Source: Candidatus Nanopelagicales bacterium (GTDB taxonomy: Bacteria > Actinomycetota > Actinomycetes > Nanopelagicales > Nanopelagicaceae). Taken from it: DNA of 56,781 nucleotides. The stretch lies in the NCBI GenBank assembly GCA_030834095.1, contig JAURGA010000006.1, positions 1 through 56,781 of the forward strand, given 5' to 3'. The position numbers were made by a program, and so were the translations under genes. The notes under the pieces were generated by a model. It searched no databases. It saw only the letters and a program-made list of their open reading frames with translations, and had not been told where the DNA came from. This document shows positions 35,022-44,841 of the stretch, in pieces (the stretch's first letter is position 1; the number at the start of each line of letters is the position of its first letter).

Positions 35022-36176
35022 ATGGATGTAATTTTGGGCGTAATAATCGGGCTGGCTCTTGGAATTCTTATTGGATTTCTCGTAAAAAGTGGCAGATCAA
35101 ATTCTGATTCTGCCGATAATCCGCTAATCAAAGATCTCAAAGAGCAGTTAGAGCGCGAGAAGAATTCGACAGCGGCCGCAACGAAATTGACTGATGAATT
35201 AGAAACAATGAAGAAGACGGTTGAGAAATTAACTGACGCTGCAGGGGCGGCAGATTTACGTCGAGTCCGTGCAGAAACCGAAATCACTGAACAAGTTAAA
35301 TCAATGGCATCCCACAATGAGAATTTAGTGAAGCAGACTCGTGCGATTGCTGGTGCGCTCGCAAGTTCGCAGACTCGTGGAAAATTTGGTGAGGCTCATC
35401 TTGAAAAATTATTAGAGAGCGCTGGCTTAATCGAGAATGAACATTTCACTAGACAAGCTGCCTCAGAAAAAATTGGTGACTCCGGAGCGATTCCCGATGT
35501 CACAATAAATATGCCTGGTGGCAGCGTTATCTATATCGATTCTAAATTTCCATTCCAAAGATTTTACGAAGCCTTTGAAACTGAAGACGATGCACTTCGC
35601 AAACAATTATTGGTAGAGCATTCAAAGGATTTGCTGGCACATATCCAAGCTCTCTCTAAGCGGAATTATGCGGATCGTGGGCCATCTCCAGATTTTGTAA
35701 TTCTCTATGCACCGATTGATGCCATCTTTATTGAGGCTGTTAAAGCAATCCCAGATTTCCTTGAAACTTCATTCCGTCTTGGCGTAACCATTGCAACACC
35801 TACTTCAATGATGGCGCTACTGCGCACCGTGGGCTATCTATTTAGCCGAAACCGCGTTGCAGCAAATGCCGAAGAGATTCAAAGCCTGGCTGTGAAATTC
35901 TTGCGAGATGTCTCATCGCTTCATGACAAAATCGTTACTGTCGGAGATCGTTTGAAGAGCACCCTTAAGGCTTACAACGACATGATTCCAACCGCTGAGA
36001 CCACAGTTCTAAGTGCAGCGAAGAAGATGAAGTCGTTGGATGTTTCCGGTAAACCGTTAAAGGCGCTTCCAGAAGTCTCGGAAAATTTGCGAATTCTTGA
36101 GAGTAAATTAGCCTTGGATGCTCCAGAAGATTTTATTGAAGTTGAAGAGATTCCGGATGAAGATGATGAGAAATGA
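35022..36176 (+). CDS. rmuC: DNA recombination protein RmuC homologue
   Basis: 384 residues. N-terminal membrane helix (VILGVIIGLALGILIGFLV), a charged coiled coil (about 35-95), then the RmuC nuclease-like core (RGKFGEAHLEKLLESAGL, with IYIDSKFPFQRFYEAF, SPDFVILYAPIDAIFIEA and ATPTSMMALLRTVGYLFSR). RmuC limits inversions and recombination at short repeats, which is of note in a window rich in short tandem repeats. The C-terminal tail is acidic. It is divergent from ychF, and CACGAT 6 nt before the ATG may be a leaderless -10. Confidence 0.9.
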   Translation: MDVILGVIIGLALGILIGFLVKSGRSNSDSADNPLIKDLKEQLEREKNSTAAATKLTDELETMKKTVEKLTDAAGAADLRRVRAETEITEQVKSMASHNENLVKQTRAIAGALASSQTRGKFGEAHLEKLLESAGLIENEHFTRQAASEKIGDSGAIPDVTINMPGGSVIYIDSKFPFQRFYEAFETEDDALRKQLLVEHSKDLLAHIQALSKRNYADRGPSPDFVILYAPIDAIFIEAVKAIPDFLETSFRLGVTIATPTSMMALLRTVGYLFSRNRVAANAEEIQSLAVKFLRDVSSLHDKIVTVGDRLKSTLKAYNDMIPTAETTVLSAAKKMKSLDVSGKPLKALPEVSENLRILESKLALDAPEDFIEVEEIPDEDDEK

Positions 36177-36186
36177 GTGGTGCTAG

Positions 36187-36597
36187 ATGAGTAATGCAAT
36201 GGATGCAGTTAGATCAAAGGCGGTAAAGGGTCCTGGCTTAAAGGTGCCTGGCATTATTCTTCTACAATTTCTACTTATCTTTATCTTTGAAGCTCTCGAA
36301 TATACATTTACCGAAGTTGGCTTCTTCACCGGCCTAGCAATTTTGGTCTCATTCCTTGGTGGTCTATACCTCGGACGTCCTGGAACCTCATTTACAAATG
36401 CAGTTAATCCCCCGATCGTATTTTTAATTTCAACGCTTTTAATCATGGCCACAATTGGTGGCGCTGGATTTTCTCCTGGAGAGGTCGGACTCGAATTAAT
36501 TACTACGCTCTCATCAGTTGCACCATGGTTGATAACTGGAGCCGTCATTGCTTGGGCCGCGCATTTTGCACTCATGCGCAAATATTCACGCAAATAA
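36187..36597 (+). CDS. DUF6542-like four-helix membrane protein
   Basis: 136 residues with four hydrophobic segments (GIILLQFLLIFIFEALEYTF, FFTGLAILVSFLGGLYLG, IVFLISTLLIMATIGGAGF and WLITGAVIAWAAHFALM). It follows rmuC by 10 bp, in the ychF/ispH/xseA neighbourhood where DUF6542 proteins are found in Actinobacteria. It is convergent with ispH, with 10 bp between them. No function is known. Confidence 0.6.
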   Translation: MSNAMDAVRSKAVKGPGLKVPGIILLQFLLIFIFEALEYTFTEVGFFTGLAILVSFLGGLYLGRPGTSFTNAVNPPIVFLISTLLIMATIGGAGFSPGEVGLELITTLSSVAPWLITGAVIAWAAHFALMRKYSRK

Positions 36598-36607
36598 AAA
36601 GCAGGCT

Positions 36608-37573
36608 TTAAAGCTTTCCAGCTGCCTTTAAATCTTTACGAAGCTCTGGTGGAACTGAGAAGAGTAAATGTTCTTCCATTGCAGTCACCGTCTCGACATC
36701 ACCATAGCCGCGTCTAGCTAAATCTTTAATCAAATCTGTTACCAATATTTCAGGAACTGATGCGCCGCTTGATATACCGATAACTTCTACGCCTTCAAAC
36801 CATTCATCTTGGGCTTCAGCAGCAAAATCAATTAGGTAGGCCGCCTTAGCGCCATATTCCAGAGCAACTTCAACCAGACGAACTGAGTTTGAAGAGTTCT
36901 TCGATCCAACAACTAGGACTAAATCTGCCTTCGGTGCAATCTCTTTTATTGCTACCTGGCGATTCTGAGTTGCATAACAGATGTCATCACTTGGTGGGTC
37001 TATTAAATTTGGGAATCGCTTCTTCAGTGCCGCAACAGTTGTGAGAGTCTCATCAACGCTTAATGTGGTTTGAGATAACCAGGCAACTTTATTTTCATCC
37101 GGGACCTTGATATCTGCAATACCTTCAATGCCATCGACCAAAATAATGTGATCTGGTGCTTCGCCGGCAGTGCCTTCAACTTCTTCATGGCCTTCGTGAC
37201 CAATTAACAAAATGGTTAAATCCTCGGCTGCAAAGCGCTTAACTTCGTGGTGCACCTTTGTCACAAGCGGACAGGTTGCATCAATTGTCTTTAAGTTACG
37301 AGATGCGGCACTTGCATGAACTGCTGGTGAGACCCCATGTGCTGAAAAAATAACGGTCTGACCTTCTGGCACTTCATCATTCTCGGCTACAAATATTGCA
37401 CCGCGAGCTTCAAGTGTGGCGACCACGTGTTTATTGTGGACAATCTCTTTGCGAACATAAACCGGTGCACCGTATAGGTCGAGAGCTTTTTCAACGGTAA
37501 CAACTGCGCGATCAACCCCTGCGCAATATCCGCGAGGGGCGGCTAACAAAACCCGTTTCGTCCCTAAAGTCAT
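36608..37573 (-). CDS. ispH: 4-hydroxy-3-methylbut-2-enyl diphosphate reductase
   Basis: 321 residues. Last enzyme of the MEP pathway, producing IPP and DMAPP with a [4Fe-4S] cluster held by three Cys: [23 protein letters not shown] and [12 protein letters not shown]. Other motifs are [20 protein letters not shown] and [11 protein letters not shown]. Length is standard. The ATG at 37573 has TAGACT 6 nt upstream, so it is likely leaderless. It is divergent from xseA. Confidence 0.97.
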   Translation of the reverse strand: MTLGTKRVLLAAPRGYCAGVDRAVVTVEKALDLYGAPVYVRKEIVHNKHVVATLEARGAIFVAENDEVPEGQTVIFSAHGVSPAVHASAASRNLKTIDATCPLVTKVHHEVKRFAAEDLTILLIGHEGHEEVEGTAGEAPDHIILVDGIEGIADIKVPDENKVAWLSQTTLSVDETLTTVAALKKRFPNLIDPPSDDICYATQNRQVAIKEIAPKADLVLVVGSKNSSNSVRLVEVALEYGAKAAYLIDFAAEAQDEWFEGVEVIGISSGASVPEILVTDLIKDLARRGYGDVETVTAMEEHLLFSVPPELRKDLKAAGKL

Positions 37574-37579
37574 TTGCCA

Positions 37580-37605
37580 AGTCTAATTGGTATCCCGATT
37601 ACTAT
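37580..37605. promoter_or_regulatory. Divergent leaderless -10 elements for ispH and xseA
   Basis: TAGACT on the minus strand (37585-37580) is 6 nt before the ispH ATG. TACTAT on the plus strand (37600-37605) is 6 nt before the xseA GTG. The whole divergent intergenic region is 38 bp. Confidence 0.6.
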
Positions 37606-37611
37606 CGACCT

Positions 37612-38817
37612 GTGCCAGACCAATCCGAGCAGCCAGAGAAACCATTTACCGTTCGCGCTATCTCTGAACGTATTGGCGCAATCGTTGATGGTCTAAGTGA
37701 AGTCTGGATTGAGGGTGAGCTATCTGAGATAAATGTAAGGCCTGGTTCGCCGACAATATTCATGCGGCTGCGTGACACCAGCGCAGATATGAGTATCTCA
37801 GTCCGCTGCTTTAAGAATGTTTTCGATTCAGTTGCACCGCTAGAAACAAATGCTCGCGTTGTGATTCGTTCTAAGCCAACTTGGTGGACCAAGAACGGTT
37901 CGCTCTCATTTAATATCTCCGAGATTCGCCAAGTTGGTGTTGGTGAATTAATGGCTCGCCTGGAAGCTTTGAAGAATCTGTTGGCGAGCGAAGGGCTCTT
38001 TGATTTAGATCGGAAGAGAGCGCTGCCGTTCTTACCAAATGTTGTTGGATTAATTTGTGGGCGAAATAGCGATGCTGGCAACGATGTTGTTGAAAATGCT
38101 AAACGGCGCTGGCCAAGTGTGAAATTTGAAATTCGCGAAGTGGCAGTTGCAAACGCTGCGGCGGTTTCTGAAGTTAGCGAAGCGTTGAGTGAGTTAGAGG
38201 CTAACCCAGATGTAGATGTAATTATTATTACGAGAGGCGGAGGCTCTTTTGAAGATCTTCTCCCATTCTCAGATGAATCATTGCTGCGATTAGTTGCTAA
38301 TTGTAAAACTCCAATAATTAGTGCAATTGGTCATGAGAAAGATTCTCCACTTCTTGATTTAGTAGCAGATTGGCGAGCCTCAACTCCAACTGATGCCGGA
38401 AAGCGAGTGGTGCCAGATATGGAAGAAGAGCTAGCCAATATTTCAAATCTGCAGGATCGAGCAAATCGTTTTCTTCAAAATCTGATGACTTTTGAAGCCT
38501 CAAAAATAAAGGGTTTTATGGAGCGCCAAATAATGCGCGAGCCCCAAACAATCGTCACCACCCGAGTCGAAATTATCACGGGGCTGATTGCAAGATCACA
38601 TAGAAGCATGACTAGCCGGATTGCAATCGCGGCCGAAGAAATAAGTGGACTACGGACACAGGTGCGCACCCTCTCGCCACAAGCTACATTGGATCGCGGC
38701 TATTCGGTAGTGCAGAAATCAGATGGGTCAGTTCTTCGCAAAGCTAGCGAGGTTAAGCCCGGCGAGAAACTTCGACTGCGATTGGCGCAAGGCGAAGTTG
38801 GCGCAATTACGGAGTAG
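37612..38817 (+). CDS. xseA: Exodeoxyribonuclease VII large subunit
   Basis: 401 residues. N-terminal OB fold (VWIEGELSEINVRPGSPTIF), catalytic core GLICGRNSDAGNDVVENAKR, then VIIITRGGGSFEDLLPFSDE, ISAIGHEKDSPLLDLVADW and RASTPTDA, a long coiled coil, and the C-terminal LDRGYSVVQ and VKPGEKLRLRLAQG. It degrades single-stranded DNA together with XseB. In many family members the core reads GVVTSPTGAA; here it is GLICGRNSDAG. The GTG start is leaderless. xseB follows 9 bp downstream. Confidence 0.95.
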   Translation: MPDQSEQPEKPFTVRAISERIGAIVDGLSEVWIEGELSEINVRPGSPTIFMRLRDTSADMSISVRCFKNVFDSVAPLETNARVVIRSKPTWWTKNGSLSFNISEIRQVGVGELMARLEALKNLLASEGLFDLDRKRALPFLPNVVGLICGRNSDAGNDVVENAKRRWPSVKFEIREVAVANAAAVSEVSEALSELEANPDVDVIIITRGGGSFEDLLPFSDESLLRLVANCKTPIISAIGHEKDSPLLDLVADWRASTPTDAGKRVVPDMEEELANISNLQDRANRFLQNLMTFEASKIKGFMERQIMREPQTIVTTRVEIITGLIARSHRSMTSRIAIAAEEISGLRTQVRTLSPQATLDRGYSVVQKSDGSVLRKASEVKPGEKLRLRLAQGEVGAITE

Positions 38818-38826
38818 ATTACGAAT

Positions 38827-39051
38827 ATGGCCGCCGCAAAAGACTCTGTTAAAGACCCAGTAAAATTAAGTTACGAAGAAGCCCGCGATGAATTGGCCAA
38901 GGTTGTTACAACTCTGGAATCTGGGCAAGCAACACTCGAGCAATCTCTGGCGCTCTGGGAACGTGGCGAAGAGCTTGCAAAGATTTGTCAGCAATGGCTT
39001 GATGGCGCAAAAGCAAAATTAGCAGCAGCAAAACCAGAATCGGATAAGTAA
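38827..39051 (+). CDS. xseB: Exodeoxyribonuclease VII small subunit
   Basis: 74 residues with the XseB signature SYEEARDELAKVVTTLESGQ, then TLEQSLALWERGEELAKIC. Small helical hairpin that binds the XseA coiled coil. Its TAA is directly followed by the fumarase ATG (TAAATG), so the three genes form an operon. Confidence 0.95.
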   Translation: MAAAKDSVKDPVKLSYEEARDELAKVVTTLESGQATLEQSLALWERGEELAKICQQWLDGAKAKLAAAKPESDK

Positions 39052-40701
39052 ATGCCAGATTTTAATTACAGCGATCTGCTTCCAATCGGTCCAGATAAAA
39101 CAAAGTATCGCCTTGTTACAACTGAAGGTGTTTCAACTTTTAGCGCCGAAGGAATGGAATTTCTCAAAGTCACTCCTGAAGCTTTGGAGAAGTTAACTTC
39201 GGAAGCGATCCACGACATCAATCATTATTTGCGTGAAGAGCATCTAACCCAGCTCGCTTCAATCTTGAAAGATCCAGAGGCTTCACCAAACGATCGTTTC
39301 GTCGCTTTAGATTTGTTGAAGAATGCAAATATTTCTGCTGGTGGAGTTTTGCCGATGTGTCAGGACACCGGAACTGCCCTGATTATGGGAAAGAAGGGGC
39401 AGCGCGTTCTGACTTCAAAGAGCGATGCCGAATCAATTTCAAAGGGTGTTTATGGCGCATATACCTCTTTGAATCTTCGCTATTCGCAGCTTGCTCCAGT
39501 TACTACTTGGGAAGAGAAGAACACTGGCAATAATTTGCCTGCACAGGTTGAGATTTATTCAGATACCGAGCATGCCGATGAATACAACTTCCTGTTCATT
39601 GCAAAAGGCGGCGGCAGTGCAAATAAATCATTCCTTTATCAAGAGACCAAAGCGGTATTAAATCCAACTTCATTCATGAACTGGCTCGATGAAAAATTGC
39701 GTTCACTTGGGACTGCAGCTTGCCCGCCATATCACTTGGCAATTGTTATTGGTGGAACCAGCGCCGAGCACACAGTTAAAACCGCAAAGCTTGCAAGCAC
39801 GCATTATCTAGATGAATTACCAAGAAGCGGCGATGCTAAAACTGGACATGGTTTCCGCGATGTTGATCTCGAGGCAAAGGTCCTAGAACTAACTAGAACA
39901 CTTGGTATCGGAGCTCAATTCGGTGGCAAGTATTTCTGTCACGATGTCCGAGTTGTTCGCCTGCCACGCCACGGCGCATCTCTTCCAATCGCAATTGCGG
40001 TCTCTTGCTCTGCTGATCGTCAAGCCAAAGCAAAGATCACTAAAGAGGGAATCTTCCTCGAAGTTTTAGAGCGGGACCCAGCCCATTTCTTGCCAGAAAC
40101 AACTGATGAACATTTAGACGATAACGTCGTCAAGATTGATTTAAATCAACCGATGGCAGAAGTATTAAAGACACTTTCAAAGCATCCGATCAAAACCCGA
40201 CTCTCGCTAAACGGAACACTGATTGTTGCGCGCGACTTAGCCCATGCAAAAATAAAAGAGTTAATTGATTCCGGTAAAGAATTACCGCAATACTTTAAAG
40301 ATCATGCGGTTTATTACGCTGGGCCGGCCAAGACGCCTGAGGGATACGCATCTGGATCATTTGGTCCAACAACTGCCGGTCGGATGGATTCGTATGTGGA
40401 TCAATTCCAAAAAGCTGGTGGTTCAATGGTCATGTTGGCAAAGGGAAATCGTTCTAAAGCAGTAACTGATGCCTGCAAAAATAATGGCGGTTTCTACCTA
40501 GGTTCGATTGGTGGACCAGCGGCGCGGCTTGCCCAAGATTGCATTCTCAGCGTTGAAACTTTGGATTATGCCGAATTAGGAATGGAAGCTATTTGGAAGA
40601 TTGAAGTCAAGGACTTTCCAGCATTTATTGTTGTCGATGATAAGGGAAATGATTTCTTCGCCGAGACCTCTAAGCCAATTACTATTGGGAAGAGACCTTA
40701 G
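39052..40701 (+). CDS. fum: Class I (iron-sulfur) fumarate hydratase
   Basis: 549 residues with class I motifs: [20 protein letters not shown] (first cluster Cys), [59 protein letters not shown] and [14 protein letters not shown]. It hydrates fumarate to malate through an oxygen-labile [4Fe-4S] cluster, complementing kgd in the TCA cycle. It forms an operon with xseAB. Its TAG overlaps the stop of the convergent transglycosylase gene (TTAG). Confidence 0.95.
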   Translation: MPDFNYSDLLPIGPDKTKYRLVTTEGVSTFSAEGMEFLKVTPEALEKLTSEAIHDINHYLREEHLTQLASILKDPEASPNDRFVALDLLKNANISAGGVLPMCQDTGTALIMGKKGQRVLTSKSDAESISKGVYGAYTSLNLRYSQLAPVTTWEEKNTGNNLPAQVEIYSDTEHADEYNFLFIAKGGGSANKSFLYQETKAVLNPTSFMNWLDEKLRSLGTAACPPYHLAIVIGGTSAEHTVKTAKLASTHYLDELPRSGDAKTGHGFRDVDLEAKVLELTRTLGIGAQFGGKYFCHDVRVVRLPRHGASLPIAIAVSCSADRQAKAKITKEGIFLEVLERDPAHFLPETTDEHLDDNVVKIDLNQPMAEVLKTLSKHPIKTRLSLNGTLIVARDLAHAKIKELIDSGKELPQYFKDHAVYYAGPAKTPEGYASGSFGPTTAGRMDSYVDQFQKAGGSMVMLAKGNRSKAVTDACKNNGGFYLGSIGGPAARLAQDCILSVETLDYAELGMEAIWKIEVKDFPAFIVVDDKGNDFFAETSKPITIGKRP

Positions 40702-41279
40702 TACCAGTTAGAGCGCTTCTTCTTTGAAAGTGCGTTACAAGGGGTGTCATATCTGGCCTTGATATATAAAAGCCCCCACTTAATCTGGGTTACGGGATTG
40801 GTCCGCCAATCGGTTGAGATAACCTCCATTTTTATTGCTGGTAAAGCTTGTGGAATTCCATGGGCACCACTTCGGTAATTGTGGGCCTGATAATTCCAAT
40901 GGCTCTCGCCATTCCAAAGACTAGTAAGGCATTGGATTTGTCGCTTCTTATCCCACTTCCGATACTTCGTTGCAATTATCTGTTTTGCCACAATCTGGGC
41001 GCCCTTTGGTTTCTTCGCCATTTCAACTTGGCGAGCGGCCATTGAAACTAAGGCAATTGCATTGGCATCAACTGAAGTGACTCCACTTAGATCTAAGGTA
41101 ATTCCATCATCGCCCTCAATCGGGTTCTCGGGAGCAACTGTTAAGGCAGGCAAGTTATTAGGAACTGAAACGAACTGGTCAAAATTTCCCTGGGCATAGG
41201 TCGTATCGACACTGCCGACAAAGACAATAAAGAAAGCGGCGCTCAGAACTAGCTTCGTCGATCTATAAATCTTGTTCAT
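40698..41279 (-). CDS. Secreted lytic-transglycosylase-like (aggregation-promoting-factor C-terminal-like) protein
   Basis: About 193 residues from the ATG at 41279, which follows GGAAGGGTGAG. Signal peptide [20 protein letters not shown] with the cleavage region TTYAQG. The C-terminal domain ([19 protein letters not shown] with [12 protein letters not shown], and [20 protein letters not shown]) is the SLT-like fold of actinobacterial peptidoglycan-active proteins, with catalytic Glu in GESHW. The frame is open for 58 further codons to 41453, but those lie in the structured leader. It probably remodels the cell wall. Confidence 0.82.
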   Translation of the reverse strand: MNKIYRSTKLVLSAAFFIVFVGSVDTTYAQGNFDQFVSVPNNLPALTVAPENPIEGDDGITLDLSGVTSVDANAIALVSMAARQVEMAKKPKGAQIVAKQIIATKYRKWDKKRQIQCLTSLWNGESHWNYQAHNYRSGAHGIPQALPAIKMEVISTDWRTNPVTQIKWGLLYIKARYDTPCNALSKKKRSNWY

Positions 41280-41280
41280 C

Positions 41281-41420
41281 TCACCCTTCCTTTCTAACCT
41301 CTCTAACCTTTTCCCGGAATTCCGGACCTTCTCTAGGCAAGCGACATCTGCCCGAAATGGGCTAGCGGCTTGGGGGAAGGGCAAAACCATCGCATCCGAG
41401 GGGGCCATGGGCAAATTTAA
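41281..41420 (-). other. Candidate structured 5' leader of the transglycosylase gene
   Basis: In the minus-strand RNA, CAAGC pairs with GCUUG around an inner GCCC-AUUUC-GGGC hairpin (about 41371-41337). A perfect CCGGAATTCCGG palindrome (41325-41314) follows. Near the ribosome binding site is a duplicated GGTTAGARA. Cell-wall hydrolase genes of Actinobacteria often have riboswitches, but I do not find the c-di-AMP (ydaO) core motifs here. Confidence 0.35.
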
Positions 41421-41517
41421 ATGCGTGTGAGTCGGAAAAAAGATATTAATCACAGGAAAGTGGGCAACTAAAAGTGCAGGTCAGATACCGTGATGTCTGA
41501 TTTATCCGATTTGACCG

Positions 41518-42813
41518 TTATTGGGTAAAGTTGACAGGCTCTTCCAACATTTCAGTTACCAGCGCCGCAATTGGCGAGCGCTCTGATCTGGTCAAGGTGA
41601 TGTGGGCGAAGAGCGGATGGCCTTTCAGTGATTCAACAACTGCGACAACACCGTCATGGCGCCCGACTCGCAAGTTATCTCGCTGGGCAACGTCGTGAGT
41701 CAGGATGACTCTCGAGTTCTGGCCGATTCTAGATAGCACGGTCAACAGAACCCCACGCTCCAATGATTGAGCCTCATCAACAATGACATACGAATCGTGG
41801 AGCGAGCGCCCGCGTATGTGAGTCAAGGGCAGGACTTCGATAAGCCCACGGTCGATAACCTCATCAATGACCTGTTGGCTAACTAGCGCACCCAAAGTAT
41901 CGAAGACCGCCTGCGCCCAAGGTGACATCTTTTCGTTCTCGCTGCCAGGCAGGTAACCAAGCTCTTGGCCGCCGACAGCATAAAGCGGGCGGAAGATTAC
42001 GACTTTCTTATGATGGCGCTTTTCTAGGACCGCTTCCAATCCGGCGCTAAGTGCGAGCGCACTCTTACCGGTTCCAGCCCGTCCCCCAAGGGAGACGATT
42101 CCGATTTCATTATCCAAAAGTAGATCGAGTGCTACCCGTTGTTCGGCGCTTCGGCCATGCAAACCAAATGCCGAGCGATCGCCACGGACCAATTGCAGTT
42201 GTTTATCTGGAGTGACTCGGGCTAGCGCGCTGCCCTTATCCGAATGCAGAACGATTCCGGTATGGCATGGGTGCTCCTTGCCTAAATCATGAGCGACCTT
42301 GCCGCCTTCATATAAGGCATCGATCAAATTTCCACCAACTGTTGCCTCGACCATTCCGGTCCAACCACTTGTCAACGCAAGTTCAGCACGATATTCCTCG
42401 GATTTAACTCCGACTGACGAGGCCTTAACCCGAAGTGGCAGATCTTTTGTAACAAGGACTACATCTCTAGATTCAGCCATCATATTTCTGGCAATCGAAA
42501 GAATCCGAGAATCATTTGAACCATCGCGCAAGAATCCTGATGGCAGCGATGAGGAATCTGAGTGGTTTAGCTCGACTCGAAGCGTGCCGCCTACATTATT
42601 TAGCTTTATATCTTCATCAAGTCGGCCATGTTCAATTCGCAGGTCATCAAGGGTGCGAAGTGCGGCTCGGGCAAAATAACCAAGTTCGGGATGATCGCGC
42701 TTGGTCTCCAATTCACCAATTACCGTGATTGGGATTATTACTTCATGTTCAGCAAATCTTGTAAGCGCCGCAGGATCGGCCAGTAGAACGCTGGTATCTA
42801 GAACATAAGTCAT
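41518..42813 (-). CDS. phoH2: PhoH2: PIN-domain RNase fused to PhoH ATPase
   Basis: About 431 residues. N-terminal PIN domain with acidic residues ([50 protein letters not shown]). The PhoH ATPase follows: Walker [39 protein letters not shown], Walker [13 protein letters not shown] and [11 protein letters not shown]. In mycobacteria this fusion unwinds and cleaves RNA. ATG at 42813 is chosen; an in-frame TTG at 42825 is the alternative. The next 170 bases upstream (to 42984) are AT-rich and show no gene. Confidence 0.92.
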   Translation of the reverse strand: MTYVLDTSVLLADPAALTRFAEHEVIIPITVIGELETKRDHPELGYFARAALRTLDDLRIEHGRLDEDIKLNNVGGTLRVELNHSDSSSLPSGFLRDGSNDSRILSIARNMMAESRDVVLVTKDLPLRVKASSVGVKSEEYRAELALTSGWTGMVEATVGGNLIDALYEGGKVAHDLGKEHPCHTGIVLHSDKGSALARVTPDKQLQLVRGDRSAFGLHGRSAEQRVALDLLLDNEIGIVSLGGRAGTGKSALALSAGLEAVLEKRHHKKVVIFRPLYAVGGQELGYLPGSENEKMSPWAQAVFDTLGALVSQQVIDEVIDRGLIEVLPLTHIRGRSLHDSYVIVDEAQSLERGVLLTVLSRIGQNSRVILTHDVAQRDNLRVGRHDGVVAVVESLKGHPLFAHITLTRSERSPIAALVTEMLEEPVNFTQ

Positions 42814-42984
42814 TCTCTTGGCCAATTGGCGCTCGCATTCTTTTTTTAGTTTTATCCTGGCGGTTAACTTCTAATGATTAACCTGGTGGCTAAAAGGTAA
42901 AACCAGAGTGCGGGCTAGGCCCTGCGACACGCTTATTTCAAATGTAAATTTCTAACTAATTTTTAAAGTAATTCTCTCCGACTC

Positions 42985-43779
42985 TTACTTCCCGAAGCGA
43001 CGGTTGCGTTGTGAATATGCTCTAAGCGCACGAAGGAAATCGACTCGTCTAAAGTCCGGCCAATAGGCTTCACAGAAATAGAACTCGGAATGTGCGCTCT
43101 GCCAGAGTAAGAATCCGCCAAGGCGTTGCTCCCCCGATGTTCGGATTACTAGGTCCGGATCAGGCAGGCCTGCGGTATATAAGTGGCGGCCAATTTCTTC
43201 CACACTTATTGCACTTGCAATTTCAGCCGGACTTTTCCCCACATTTTCCAGAGATTTAATTATTGATTTAACTGCATCTGCAATCTCGCTACGGCCGCCA
43301 TAGCCAATTGCGACATTGATTAATACGCCCTTTATCCCCTTGGTTTTGCTCGCTACATCATTTAACTGCTCAACTAAGTTTGCTGGAAGCAACTCCATAG
43401 ATCCAACAGGTCGAATTTCCCAACGTCTGCGGCTTGCTAGATCATTTACAGTCTCGGCAATAATTTCAAGAAGTGGCTCGAGTTCGGCAGGTGGCCTAGC
43501 TAAATTCTGATTTGAAAGCAGCCAGATTGTTAAGACTTCGACCTTAGATTCTTCGCACCAATCCAGTAATTCAATTATCTTCTCAGCGCCAGCTTTATGG
43601 CCGCGAGATGTTGAGGTGTCGCCATCAGCGGCTGGATTTGCCTTTGACCATCTGCGATTTCCATCAAGGATTACTCCGACATGGTGTGGGGTCTGCGTGA
43701 AATCTAGATTTGCAAATAACCGACGCTCGTAGAGCGGATAGAGAACCGATTTAATTGCGGGCTTTAAGAAGGCCTTCAT
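42985..43779 (-). CDS. uppS: cis-Prenyltransferase (isoprenyl/undecaprenyl diphosphate synthase family)
   Basis: 264 residues. Family regions are HVGVILDGNRRW (catalytic Asp), RGHKAGAEKII, LTIWLLSNQNLARP, LINVAIGYGGRSEIADAV, LPDPDLVIRTSGEQRLGGFL, and LWQSAHSEFYFCEAYWPDF. It condenses IPP units in Z configuration to make the lipid carrier of wall synthesis. The neighbourhood (phoH2, DUF3817, greA) resembles mycobacterial Rv1086, a short-chain Z-farnesyl synthase, so product length is uncertain. Its ATG overlaps the DUF3817 stop (TAATG). Confidence 0.9.
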   Translation of the reverse strand: MKAFLKPAIKSVLYPLYERRLFANLDFTQTPHHVGVILDGNRRWSKANPAADGDTSTSRGHKAGAEKIIELLDWCEESKVEVLTIWLLSNQNLARPPAELEPLLEIIAETVNDLASRRRWEIRPVGSMELLPANLVEQLNDVASKTKGIKGVLINVAIGYGGRSEIADAVKSIIKSLENVGKSPAEIASAISVEEIGRHLYTAGLPDPDLVIRTSGEQRLGGFLLWQSAHSEFYFCEAYWPDFRRVDFLRALRAYSQRNRRFGK

Positions 43780-44114
43780 TACCTTAGTGCGTTAAATTCT
43801 TGAAGGGCACGACGTTCGGCTACAAATGATGCGACTGGCAGTGTCCCGGCAAGGATAAGCAGGATTGTGCTCTTGAATGATTTGCCAGCTTTCAAGCAGT
43901 AATGGAATGCCGCAAAGACGTATATCGGATAGGTGAAGCCATGAAGGAGAGAGATCCAAGTTAAGTATTCATGTAGATCTTTAAAGATAAAATAATGGGT
44001 TGGGATACTTACGAACCAGAGCAATAACGACATAACGCCCGCATAAATAGCCATAATTCGAAAGCGGATCATCGCCCCGTTAAGAGCGGCTTGGCGTGGA
44101 TTGAGTTCGGTCAT
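43779..44114 (-). CDS. DUF3817 integral membrane protein
   Basis: 111 residues with three hydrophobic segments (FRIMAIYAGVMSLLLWFVSI, with WISLLHGFTYPIYVFAAFHY and STILLILAGTLPVASFVAER). LLHGFTYPIY and PVASFVAERR are typical of DUF3817 (YdzA-like). It sits between SURF1 and uppS in one operon, 1 bp after the SURF1 stop. Function unknown; proximity to SURF1 hints at respiratory-chain biogenesis. Confidence 0.85.
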   Translation of the reverse strand: MTELNPRQAALNGAMIRFRIMAIYAGVMSLLLWFVSIPTHYFIFKDLHEYLTWISLLHGFTYPIYVFAAFHYCLKAGKSFKSTILLILAGTLPVASFVAERRALQEFNALR

Positions 44115-44115
44115 G

Positions 44116-44841
44116 CTACAACTTTACCTCCGTTTCACGGACAACTTGGCGCTCTTTCATCGAATTATAGAAAGGCGCAAATAGCACAAGCAGGGCCATA
44201 AGCCACCATACGAATACGTAAGAGATATGTTGCCAAAAATTGCCAGGGACTTTTGATTTAAGTTGTGGCGCCGGAATTCTGGTTGTCTCTATATCTTCAC
44301 CTAGCGATGTCATCTCGGCTGTTGCTACTACATAGCCATCAAATAGCGAAAGGTCAGTCTGCCCAACAATAAGCGCTGGATCGATTCGTGAAATCTCATT
44401 TTCCAAAGCTTTAGCCGAATCTGATGTCTGCCTTGGGTATAGCCGACCAGAGATTTTTACCTCTCCAGTTAGCTCTTGATTTTCTCTGCTTTGAACTCCG
44501 CGGACAACTAAAATTCCGCGCTTGCCTGATAGTTCTAGCAATCTAACTTCTAAATTTGCAAATGACTTTTCGCCTTCTGTTAACAATTCCTGATTTGGCG
44601 CAACAAATATCTGGCGATAATTTCCGCTCAATTTTACAAGGCGATTTATTGCACTTGGGTCTAAATTTGAAGTCACCGAAGCGATGCCCTCTAAATCAAC
44701 GCGTGGGCTATCTGGCACAAATTCCCTGGCAGCTTTTACATCTTGCGATCGATCTAATTGCCAATTACCCAGACCGATAAAAATAATTGAGAGTGCGATT
44801 GCCGCAATCAGTTGGGCGATAAATCCCTTACTTCTCATCAT
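44116..44841 (-). CDS. SURF1 family cytochrome oxidase assembly protein
   Basis: 241 residues with the two-helix SURF1 topology: an N-terminal helix (FIAQLIAAIALSIIFIGLGN) followed by WQLDRSQ, a periplasmic domain (YRQIFVAPNQELLTEGE, GKRGILVVRGV, SGRLYPRQTSDSAKALENEI), and the C-terminal helix with HISYVFVWWLMALLVLFAPF. It helps insert heme a into terminal oxidase. The first ATG pair (44841/44838) overlaps the stop of the small gene upstream. Confidence 0.9.
   Translation of the reverse strand: MMRSKGFIAQLIAAIALSIIFIGLGNWQLDRSQDVKAAREFVPDSPRVDLEGIASVTSNLDPSAINRLVKLSGNYRQIFVAPNQELLTEGEKSFANLEVRLLELSGKRGILVVRGVQSRENQELTGEVKISGRLYPRQTSDSAKALENEISRIDPALIVGQTDLSLFDGYVVATAEMTSLGEDIETTRIPAPQLKSKVPGNFWQHISYVFVWWLMALLVLFAPFYNSMKERQVVRETEVKL

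Noticed and set aside
36590-36640. Hairpin GCAGGCTTTAAAGC / CAGCTGCC as a bidirectional terminator between the DUF6542 and ispH genes
   Set aside because: Pairing is interrupted and much of it lies inside the ispH coding end; no clear T-tract on the plus-strand side.
41280-41453. 58-codon N-terminal extension of the transglycosylase-like protein
   Set aside because: A strong ribosome binding site and a typical signal peptide start at 41279; the extension covers the structured leader.
41281-41460. c-di-AMP (ydaO/yuaA) riboswitch upstream of the transglycosylase-like gene
   Set aside because: The context fits, but the conserved core (GGGGUGAAUC, CCCGACAGCUAAC and similar) is not visible on the coding strand. 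It is kept only as an unassigned structured leader.
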